Made by a program: the position numbers and the translations under genes. A stretch of DNA of 5,420 nucleotides from the NCBI GenBank assembly GCA_030638665.1, contig DAOWEF010000025.1, forward strand, positions 1 through 5,420, read 5' to 3'. The stretch is from Dehalococcoidia bacterium. GTDB lineage: Bacteria; Chloroflexota; Dehalococcoidia; E44-bin15. The notes beneath the pieces are model-generated. The model was not told where the DNA came from, ran no database searches, and worked only from the letters and a program-made list of their open reading frames with translations. Below are positions 1-4,852 of this stretch, piece by piece. Numbering within the stretch: the stretch's first letter is position 1; the number at the start of each line of letters is the position of its first letter.

Positions 1-1
1 C

Positions 2-967
2 AAGCTAAATGGCTTCGCTATTGAGAATGCGTCTAATAATGGCGAAAACTTCGTTAAATGCGTGGAGTTGGTCAAATCCAAAACCGACCTCCCCTTAGTT
101 CTTATGTCAAGCGACCCTGCGATTATTGACCTGGCGCTGGAAAAGGTGGCCGAAGCCAAGCCGCTCATCTACGCCGCCACTAAGGAGAACTGTGACCAGA
201 TGGTGGAGCTGGCCAAGAAGCATCAGTGTCCCCTGGCAGTATATGAACCTGCGGGACTGAGCGAGCTTGCGGACCTGGTAACGCGGGTAACGGATGCCGG
301 TGTGGAGGACGTGGTTCTTGATCCCGGTGCCCGTGAGTTTGGCCAGTCCCTCACCGCCCTGACTCAGATTCGCCGGCTGGCCATTAATAAAAGTTTCCAA
401 CCCCTGGGCTTCCCCGTTATCACCTTCCCCGGCCAGGGCTCAGCCAGCATGGAGGAGGAGGCACTGCTAGCCGGGCAGCAAGTAGCTAAATATGCCGGGA
501 TCATTGTGCTCGATCGCTTCACCCCGGGCGTAGTCTACCCCCTAGCGACCCTGCGCCTCAACATCTATACCGACCCGCAAAAACCGATCCAGATGACCCC
601 CGGCATCTATGAGATAGGCACACCGAAAAAGGAGAGCCCGCTATGCGTAACCACCAACTTCTCCCTGACCTACTTCTCCATCGCTGGAGAGTTGGAGTCC
701 AGCGGCATCCCCGCCTGGCTCATGGTATGTGATACCGAGGGTCTCTCTGTGCTCACTTCCTGGGCAGCAGGCAAGTTAGATGCGGAGAAGATCGCCAAAA
801 CAATTAAGGAGTTCAATGCTGCTGATAAAATCAGCCATAGAAATATAATCATTCCCGGCGGTGTCGCCGTGCTCCGCGGCGAGCTTGAGGAAGAATTGCC
901 CGATTGGAAGATCATGGTCGGCCCCCGCGATGCGGTGGACGTTGGTGGCTTCTTGAAGCAGCACTAG
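2..967 (+). CDS. acsC: Corrinoid iron-sulfur protein large (gamma) subunit of CODH/ACS, 5'-truncated by the window edge
   Basis: This is the large subunit of the corrinoid iron-sulfur protein. With AcsD it carries a methyl group on cobalamin from methyltetrahydrofolate to acetyl-CoA synthase in the cytoplasm. The frame is open from base 2, and the residues before the GTG at 62 (ending NFVKC, followed by VELVKSK) read as normal AcsC, so the gene starts outside the window. About 321 residues are visible. The family is about 440-450 long, so roughly the first 120-130 are missing, including the N-terminal cysteine cluster that binds [4Fe-4S]. What remains is most of the TIM barrel (LVLMSSDP, VLDPGAREFGQS, FPVITFPGQGSAS) and the C-terminal cobalamin-contacting domain (CVTTNFSLTYFSIAGELE, IIIPGGVAVLRGELEEELPDW, VGPRDAVDVGGF). 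It ends in TAG, 12 bases before cooC, and is probably co-transcribed with it. The identification rests on recognising the family; no key feature in the visible part looks broken. Confidence 0.93.
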   Translation, partial: KLNGFAIENASNNGENFVKCVELVKSKTDLPLVLMSSDPAIIDLALEKVAEAKPLIYAATKENCDQMVELAKKHQCPLAVYEPAGLSELADLVTRVTDAGVEDVVLDPGAREFGQSLTALTQIRRLAINKSFQPLGFPVITFPGQGSASMEEEALLAGQQVAKYAGIIVLDRFTPGVVYPLATLRLNIYTDPQKPIQMTPGIYEIGTPKKESPLCVTTNFSLTYFSIAGELESSGIPAWLMVCDTEGLSVLTSWAAGKLDAEKIAKTIKEFNAADKISHRNIIIPGGVAVLRGELEEELPDWKIMVGPRDAVDVGGFLKQH

Positions 968-979
968 GCCTCTTGAGGT

Positions 980-1732
980 ATGACTAAGACCATAGCTATC
1001 GTGGGGAAGGGGGGTGTTGGTAAGACCACCATCGCTGCCCTCCTCATTGAATTGCTCGCGAAAAAAGGCGCCGTGCTCGCCATCGACGGCGACCCCAGCG
1101 CTAACCTCCATACGGCACTTGGTTTGCCTCTCGAGGAAACGGTGGGCGGGGTGCGTGAGGAGATGGCCGACCGCAAGGTCGCCGAGAGTAGTGGCATACC
1201 CAAGCCGAATTACATCGAATTGAGGATTCAGGAGGCCCTGGTGGAATCGGAGGGGGTGGACCTGCTGGCGATGGGGCGGCCGGAGGGCCCCGGATGCTAC
1301 TGTGCCGCCAACCACTGGCTCCGCGACTGTATCGACCGCCTGGCAGGTAACTATGGCTATGTGGTTATCGACTGCGAGGCGGGCATGGAGCACATCAGTC
1401 GCCAGACTACGCGGGATGTGGATATCCTGCTCCTCATCTCAGACCCCACGATCAGGGGGATCTCCGCCGCTGTGCGCATGAAGGAGCTCATCGGTGAGCT
1501 GAGAACCCATGTGAATAGGATCGCCCTGGTGGTCAATCGGGTGAGCGATAGCCTTCCCCCTGAGATCGAACAGGCGATAAAAGAGGCTGGGCTTGAACTC
1601 ATTGCGGTGCTTCCTCAGGATGCAGGTATGATGCCGCTAGAAGTAAGGGGAGCGCCGTTAACCGGGCTGCCCTCTGAGTCCCCGCTACGTCGGGGTGTTT
1701 CGGAGATAGCTAATAAATTGGCCTTGCTATAA
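980..1732 (+). CDS. cooC: CODH/ACS nickel-insertion accessory ATPase, CooC/AcsF type
   Basis: A 250-residue P-loop ATPase of the MinD/CooC group. Family members use ATP to help load nickel into carbon monoxide dehydrogenase or acetyl-CoA synthase. Seen in the sequence: a deviant Walker A GKGGVGKTT (residues 9-17) with the signature Lys10 and the P-loop Lys15, a switch-I-like AIDGDPSANL (34-43), the CooC-type metal-binding pair Cys106-Tyr-Cys108 inside GPGCYCAANHWLR, and a Walker B-like YVVIDCEAGMEH (127-138). The length is usual for the family (about 250). The ATG at 980 is the only sensible start, because an in-frame TGA lies at 974-976. The nearest purine run, GAGG at 975-978, is just one base from the ATG, too close for a good ribosome site, so translation may depend on coupling to acsC 12 bases upstream. 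Its place between acsC and acsE fits maturation of the CODH/ACS complex. CooC and AcsF are paralogues and cannot be separated with certainty here. Confidence 0.9.
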   Translation: MTKTIAIVGKGGVGKTTIAALLIELLAKKGAVLAIDGDPSANLHTALGLPLEETVGGVREEMADRKVAESSGIPKPNYIELRIQEALVESEGVDLLAMGRPEGPGCYCAANHWLRDCIDRLAGNYGYVVIDCEAGMEHISRQTTRDVDILLLISDPTIRGISAAVRMKELIGELRTHVNRIALVVNRVSDSLPPEIEQAIKEAGLELIAVLPQDAGMMPLEVRGAPLTGLPSESPLRRGVSEIANKLALL

Positions 1733-1756
1733 CAACACAATAATAAATTTAGAAAA

Positions 1757-1762
1757 AGGAGG
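1757..1762 (+). promoter_or_regulatory. Strong Shine-Dalgarno site of acsE
   Basis: AGGAGG stands 6 bases before the ATG at 1769, inside an A-rich 36-base gap after cooC. It fixes the acsE start and is much stronger than the site in front of cooC. No hairpin or promoter-like pair of hexamers is evident in the gap, so acsE is probably read from the same transcript. Confidence 0.85.
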
Positions 1763-1768
1763 AGAATC

Positions 1769-2692
1769 ATGTTTGCTGGGATCGGGGAGCGTATACAGAT
1801 AATCAACAACAACGTGAGGGCCGCCATCGGGGAACGGGATAAAGCCTTCATTCAGGACCTGGCGAAGAAACAGGTGGACTGTGGCGCAAAGATACTAGAC
1901 CTGAACATCGGCCCCCAGAAGAAGTCCGGGCCCGAGGTTATGGACTGGCTGGTGAACACCGTTCAGGAGGTGGTAGATGTTCCCCTGTCCCTGGATACCA
2001 CCAATGCCGAGGCTATTCAAGTCGGTCTTGAGCTGTGCAAGCAGAAGCCAATTATTAACAGCACCAATGCCGATCCGGCACGCATGAGCGTATTATTTCC
2101 CCTTGCCGCGAAGTACGATGTCAACATCATCACACTTACCCTGCGCGCCACCGGCCTGCCTGTGAGCGCCGATTCCCGGGTAGGTATCCTGGTCGAGGAC
2201 CTGCTCCCTACAGCCGAGGAGGCAGGTGTGAATCCGCAGAATATCTATGTCGACCCCCTGGCGATGACGGTTAACGGCACCCAGGAGCACGCCCCCGAGG
2301 TGGTTAATGCGACCTTTGTCATCAGACAGATGATGGATCCCCCCCTGCACATGACCTGCGGTCTCTCTAACGTATCCAATGGTGCCCCCGAGGATGTCAG
2401 ACAGGTGCTTAACCGAGTCTACCTGGTAATGCTCATGGGGGCCGGGATGGATTCGGTGATCCTGGATCCCTTCGATAAGAAGCTAATGGAGACGATCACT
2501 CTACTGGAGAACCGCGATGATTCCACCGCCCTGGGCAAGGTCTATCTCGCCCTCTACGATGCCTGTGCTACGGGCGAGGAATTCGACCCCTCGATCGTCG
2601 ACATGAGTGACCAGGAGCAGGCTGCCGTCGCCAAGACCGTCCGGATCCTGCAGAACAAGGTAATCTACGCCCATAACTACTTGAATCTATAA
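1769..2692 (+). CDS. acsE: 5-methyltetrahydrofolate:corrinoid/iron-sulfur protein methyltransferase
   Basis: This enzyme moves the methyl group of CH3-tetrahydrofolate to Co(I) of the AcsCD corrinoid protein, joining the methyl branch of the Wood-Ljungdahl pathway to acetyl-CoA synthesis. It is a pterin-binding TIM-barrel protein of 307 residues. Visible family motifs: LDLNIGP (43-49), LSLDTTN (73-79, Asp76), INSTNAD (96-102, Asn97), YVDPLAM (160-166, Asp162) and GLSNVSNG (198-205). Asn201 sits where the N5-contacting Asn199 of the Moorella enzyme lies, and Asp76, Asn97 and Asp162 match its Asp75, Asn96 and Asp160. The Moorella protein, recalled from memory, is about 262 long. The extra length here is mostly a stretch at about 244-288 (LENRDDST to MSDQEQ), before the closing RILQNKVIYAHNY helix. 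A strong ribosome site sets the start. The TAA overlaps the stop of mutL on the other strand. Other methyltransferases of the pterin-binding family (MetH or MtrH type) are less likely given acsC and cooC next door. Confidence 0.93.
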   Translation: MFAGIGERIQIINNNVRAAIGERDKAFIQDLAKKQVDCGAKILDLNIGPQKKSGPEVMDWLVNTVQEVVDVPLSLDTTNAEAIQVGLELCKQKPIINSTNADPARMSVLFPLAAKYDVNIITLTLRATGLPVSADSRVGILVEDLLPTAEEAGVNPQNIYVDPLAMTVNGTQEHAPEVVNATFVIRQMMDPPLHMTCGLSNVSNGAPEDVRQVLNRVYLVMLMGAGMDSVILDPFDKKLMETITLLENRDDSTALGKVYLALYDACATGEEFDPSIVDMSDQEQAAVAKTVRILQNKVIYAHNYLNL

Positions 2693-4366
2693 AGAGCGGC
2701 CGAACTCTCGCTCCAGTTGTGAGGATGTAAAGCGGATTATTGTCGGTCTGCCATGGGGACAGGTATGGGGCGACTCCGCTTGCTCCAGCTCGCGCACCAG
2801 TTGGTGCATTTCCTCCGGGCTTAATACCTGACCGGCTCTCACTGCGCTGTGGCAGGCAAGCGAAAGGGCGATCCTTTCCTCTCTTTTCCCACTCTCCCCC
2901 CCCTCACCGAGGGAATCCAGTATATCGATCACAGCCTGAGCGATATTCCCTTCGCGGAGCAAGGCGGGCACGGTGCGTAGCAGGTAGGTTCGCGGACCGA
3001 AGGGCTCGATGGCGAAGCCGTAGGAGTTAAGGACCTCTCCGCCCGCCCGCAGCATCTCCTCCTGGCGTGGCGTAACCTCGATGGTCAAAGGCTCAAGCAT
3101 CCCCTGAACCTCCACCGCCCTGCTTGCCTGCTGGGCGCGCACCCGCTCAAAGAGGATGCGCTCGTGGGCGGCGTGCTGATCGATAAGATAAAGCCCATCA
3201 GGCCCCTCGGCGATAATATAGGCTGCGGAAAGCTGCCCGAAAACGCGCAGGATGGGCAAGGGCCCCGGGGAAGGTCTAGGGGCGAAGCCCTCAAATAGCT
3301 CTTCATGCCTCGCCGGGGGTTCCTTCTGGGGGATGAAGGTGGGCACGTCGACTACGCTGGGTGGCCTCATCACCCGGGGCACGGTCATCTCCTTCACCAG
3401 AGCAGCGCGCACCGCTCGCTGGACAGCGGTGAACAGGGCTTGCTCATTGCGGAATTTCACCTCGAACTTGGCGGGATGGACATTTACATCGATGTCCTGA
3501 GCGGGGAGGGAGATGTTGAGCACGGCGATGGGGTGTTTTCCTGTCATTAGCAACCCCTCATAGGCATCCTCTGTGGCGCGACTGAGAAGACGGCTCTGCA
3601 CCCAGCGGCGATTTACGAAGAAGCTAAGGTGGCCTCTGCTGGAGCGGGCAAGGGAAGGGGGGCTCACAAATCCCCAGACCTGAGAATTCACTTCCCCCAC
3701 CGGGATCATTGCCTCGGCCATCTCCAGCCCATAAACCTTGACCAGTACATCGCGCAGTGCGCCATTGCCCGCGGTCTGGAGGGCCATCCGCCCATCGAGG
3801 AACAGGCTGAACCTGACCTCAGGAAAGGCGAGGCTATACTGACTTACCAGATTTGAGACACGGCTACTCTCTGTAGCAGGCGACTTGAGGAATTTGAGGC
3901 GGGCGGGGACATTTTGGAATAGGTGGCGCACCGTGACCAATGTTCCCTGGGGGCAGGCTCTTTTCCCCGTTTCGACCGCCGCGCCATTTTTCAGATTAAG
4001 ATACGCTCCTGCGAGCTCCTCCGGGGTGCGGGTCAATAGCTCAACCTGGGCTACGGCGGCGATAGCGGGCAGTGCTTCGCCCCTGAAGCCCAGGCTCGAA
4101 ATGGCATCGAGGTCTGCCATGTTGCTGACCTTGCTGGTGGCGTAGCGATGAAAGGCAAGGGGGGCCTCGGTTGCGGGTATGCCCGTGCCATTATCAATAA
4201 CCCTTATCAGGTTCAGTCCTCCGCCGCGCGCCTCGATGGAGACCTGGGTAGCGGCAGCATCGAGGGAGTTCTCGATAAGCTCCTTGACCACCGAGGCAGG
4301 CCGCTCCACCACCTCACCGGCGGCGATCTTGGAGACGACCTCAGGCGCTAAGACCTTGATCGGCAT
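2687..4366 (-). CDS. mutL: DNA mismatch repair protein MutL with latent endonuclease site
   Basis: A complete MutL of 559 residues, which couples MutS recognition of a mismatch to strand incision and removal. The N-terminal GHKL ATPase shows ELIENSLDA (29-37, catalytic Glu32 and Mg-binding Asn33), DNGTGI (58-63), GFRGEAL (93-99) and the QGTLVTVRHLFQNVPARLKFL region (140-160). A second N-terminal domain ends near 325 (NVHPAKFEVKF, 295-305). A short proline-rich linker spans about 327-371. The C-terminal dimer and nuclease domain has DQHAAHERILFE (396-407), which fits DQHA(X)2E(X)4E, then ACHSAVRAG (504-512) and CPHGRP (536-541). These mark a metal-dependent nickase, as in bacteria without MutH. 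QGMLEP (421-426) sits where Bacillus MutL has its clamp-binding motif. The length is slightly short because of the linker. The ATG follows the TAA of the upstream zinc-ribbon gene by 3 bases with no clear ribosome site, so translation is probably coupled. Confidence 0.97.
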   Translation of the reverse strand: MPIKVLAPEVVSKIAAGEVVERPASVVKELIENSLDAAATQVSIEARGGGLNLIRVIDNGTGIPATEAPLAFHRYATSKVSNMADLDAISSLGFRGEALPAIAAVAQVELLTRTPEELAGAYLNLKNGAAVETGKRACPQGTLVTVRHLFQNVPARLKFLKSPATESSRVSNLVSQYSLAFPEVRFSLFLDGRMALQTAGNGALRDVLVKVYGLEMAEAMIPVGEVNSQVWGFVSPPSLARSSRGHLSFFVNRRWVQSRLLSRATEDAYEGLLMTGKHPIAVLNISLPAQDIDVNVHPAKFEVKFRNEQALFTAVQRAVRAALVKEMTVPRVMRPPSVVDVPTFIPQKEPPARHEELFEGFAPRPSPGPLPILRVFGQLSAAYIIAEGPDGLYLIDQHAAHERILFERVRAQQASRAVEVQGMLEPLTIEVTPRQEEMLRAGGEVLNSYGFAIEPFGPRTYLLRTVPALLREGNIAQAVIDILDSLGEGGESGKREERIALSLACHSAVRAGQVLSPEEMHQLVRELEQAESPHTCPHGRPTIIRFTSSQLEREFGRSL

Positions 4367-4570
4367 TTCTTACATTATCCACTTTGCACTCTGGAAGAAA
4401 AGTTCTGAGTAGCCACACTCCTTGCAAATATAGACATCGAATCTATAGGCCGGTCCCAGGAAGCCGAGCTTGCCATGCATGGACAACTCTGCCCGCTTTA
4501 GTTGTTCACTGCCACAACTGGCGCATTTGGTAGGTACCCAATCCGCTCTATTTGGTACACCCATTGGTAT
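4310..4570 (-). repeat. Tandem duplication unit A (mutL start plus zinc-ribbon gene)
   Basis: A 261-base unit running from CACCTC within mutL codons 18-19 to the base before the next CACCTC at 4571. It holds the first 17 or so mutL codons and the whole mutL-proximal zinc-ribbon gene. Matching positions in the next unit are displaced by exactly 261 bases across mutL ATG, zinc-ribbon stop and zinc-ribbon start. Over the zinc-ribbon coding part I count about 38 mismatches in 195 bases, roughly 80% identity, so the duplication is not recent. Confidence 0.88.
4370..4564 (-). CDS. Small zinc-ribbon protein, mutL-proximal copy (function unknown)
   Basis: A 64-residue protein with two CxxC knuckles, Cys14/Cys17 (TKCASCG) and Cys47/Cys50 (YICKECGYSELFF), separated by 29 residues: a classic zinc ribbon that probably binds one zinc ion. 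It resembles small nucleic-acid-binding zinc-ribbon families of the DUF2082/zinc_ribbon type (recognised by eye, not searched). No membrane or signal segment is seen, so it is likely cytosolic. The ATG at 4564 is chosen because AGGAGG lies 7-8 bases upstream; the GTG at 4573, three codons earlier, falls inside that ribosome site and cannot be used with it. The stop is 3 bases before the mutL ATG, so the two are almost certainly expressed together. It aligns without gaps to the second copy at 4631-4825: 46 of 64 residues are identical, all four cysteines are kept, and differences gather at the first 10 residues and at 19-31. Its job is unknown; the position suggests a link to mismatch repair. 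Confidence 0.85.
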   Translation of the reverse strand: MGVPNRADWVPTKCASCGSEQLKRAELSMHGKLGFLGPAYRFDVYICKECGYSELFFQSAKWIM

Positions 4571-4627
4571 CACCTCCTGGTCAGCGATCTAGGAGACGAA
4601 TTCAGGCGACAAGACCTTGATGAGCAT
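4571..4627 (-). pseudogene. Vestigial copy of the mutL start between the two zinc-ribbon genes
   Basis: Read on the - strand from ATG 4627, this stretch gives MLIKVLSPEFVS and then TAG at 4589-4591. The real mutL starts MPIKVLAPEVVS followed by Lys13, so 9 of 12 residues match, and the stop equals a change of AAG (Lys13) to TAG. Similarity continues past the stop through ATC GC to GAGGTG, the equivalent of mutL codons 14-19, and then ends at the ribosome site of the next gene. Over 4584-4630 against 4323-4369 I count 7 mismatches in 47 bases with no gaps. The spacing TAA-GAA-ATG after the zinc-ribbon stop is identical to that at the real mutL. It is a remnant left by tandem duplication. A 12-codon peptide could still be translated by coupling, but no function is implied. 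Confidence 0.88.
4573..4578 (-). promoter_or_regulatory. Shine-Dalgarno site of the mutL-proximal zinc-ribbon gene
   Basis: On the - strand AGGAGGTGAT precedes ATG 4564 with normal spacing and is close to the full anti-16S complement. It decides the start over the GTG at 4573. GAGGTG in this site aligns with mutL codons 18-19 (Glu-Val, 4310-4315) at the duplication junction, so the site appears to be a hybrid of an older ribosome site and former mutL coding sequence. Confidence 0.85.
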
Positions 4628-4630
4628 TTC

Positions 4631-4825
4631 TTACTTTATCCACTTTGCACCCTGGAAGAAGAGTTCTGAGTGGCCGCATTTCTTGCAAATATAGACATAG
4701 AATCGATAGGCCGGCCCCATAAAGCCGAGCTTGCCATACATTGATAACTCTTCCTGCCCGAGCTGTTCATGCCCGCACCTGGCACATTTGGTTGGTACGT
4801 CATGCGATCTTTTTGGTTTTGCCAT
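4631..4825 (-). CDS. Small zinc-ribbon protein, mutS-proximal copy (function unknown)
   Basis: A 64-residue paralogue of the neighbouring zinc-ribbon gene. Knuckles are Cys14/Cys17 (TKCARCG) and Cys47/Cys50 (YICKKCGHSELFF), and the central GKLGF-GPAYRF segment (31-42) is shared almost unchanged with the other copy, which points to purifying selection on the folded core. The N-terminal MAKPKRSH is more basic than the other copy (MGVPNRAD). The start at 4825 is chosen because GGAGG at 4833-4837 sits 7 bases upstream; an ATG at 4840, five codons earlier, overlaps that site and would leave no ribosome site of its own. The gene lies 27 bases after the mutS stop and is followed 3 bases later by the vestigial mutL start. 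It may bind nucleic acid, as many such ribbons do, but nothing in the sequence proves this, and an alternative role in protein contact with MutS or MutL is equally open. Confidence 0.84.
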   Translation of the reverse strand: MAKPKRSHDVPTKCARCGHEQLGQEELSMYGKLGFMGPAYRFYVYICKKCGHSELFFQGAKWIK

Positions 4826-4832
4826 TGGGTCA

Positions 4833-4837
4833 CCTCC
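4833..4837 (-). promoter_or_regulatory. Shine-Dalgarno site of the mutS-proximal zinc-ribbon gene
   Basis: GGGAGGTGA on the - strand lies 7 bases before ATG 4825, in the 27-base gap after mutS. It rules out the longer start at 4840, which lies upstream of the site. The gap holds no visible promoter or terminator, so the gene is probably read through from mutS. Confidence 0.8.
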
Positions 4838-4852
4838 CATGCTTCTGTTCCC

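Larger units (their letters stand above)
4571..4830 (-). repeat. Tandem duplication unit B (mutL vestige plus second zinc-ribbon gene)
   Basis: The second unit of the direct repeat, directly adjoining the first, 260 bases long because of a one-base gap between the zinc-ribbon start codon and its ribosome site. It begins with CACCTC at 4571 and is followed by a third CACCTC at 4831. No transposase, inverted ends or target-site copies flank it, so recombination or slippage between the short direct repeats is the simplest origin. Confidence 0.87.

Noticed and set aside
62..967. GTG at 62 as the true start of the first gene
   Set aside because: The frame is open back to base 2 and the upstream residues fit AcsC. 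The gene is cut by the window edge, and no ribosome site precedes the GTG.
776..1393. A 205-codon open frame on the - strand across the acsC/cooC junction
   Set aside because: It runs antisense to two clear family genes, has no recognisable motif and spans their junction, so it is a shadow frame.
2694..2713. Possible terminator hairpin GAGCG...CGCTC after acsE
   Set aside because: It has only five pairs with a 10-base loop, no T-run on either strand, and lies in conserved mutL coding sequence.
3252..3550. Open frames on the + strand opposite mutL
   Set aside because: They are antisense to the well-conserved MutL frame, have no ribosome sites or motifs, and reflect its codon composition.
4565..4573. 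GTG at 4573 as start of the mutL-proximal zinc-ribbon gene
   Set aside because: It lies within the AGGAGGTGAT ribosome site. The ATG at 4564 has ideal spacing and gives a length equal to the paralogue.
4310..4836. Insertion sequence or CRISPR-like repeat as the cause of the repeated block
   Set aside because: There are only two adjoining gene-sized units, with no transposase, inverted ends or spacer pattern. The repeat is a gene-segment duplication.
4826..4840. ATG at 4840 as start of the mutS-proximal zinc-ribbon gene
   Set aside because: The ribosome site GGAGG lies downstream of it, and starting at 4825 gives a gapless alignment with the paralogue.
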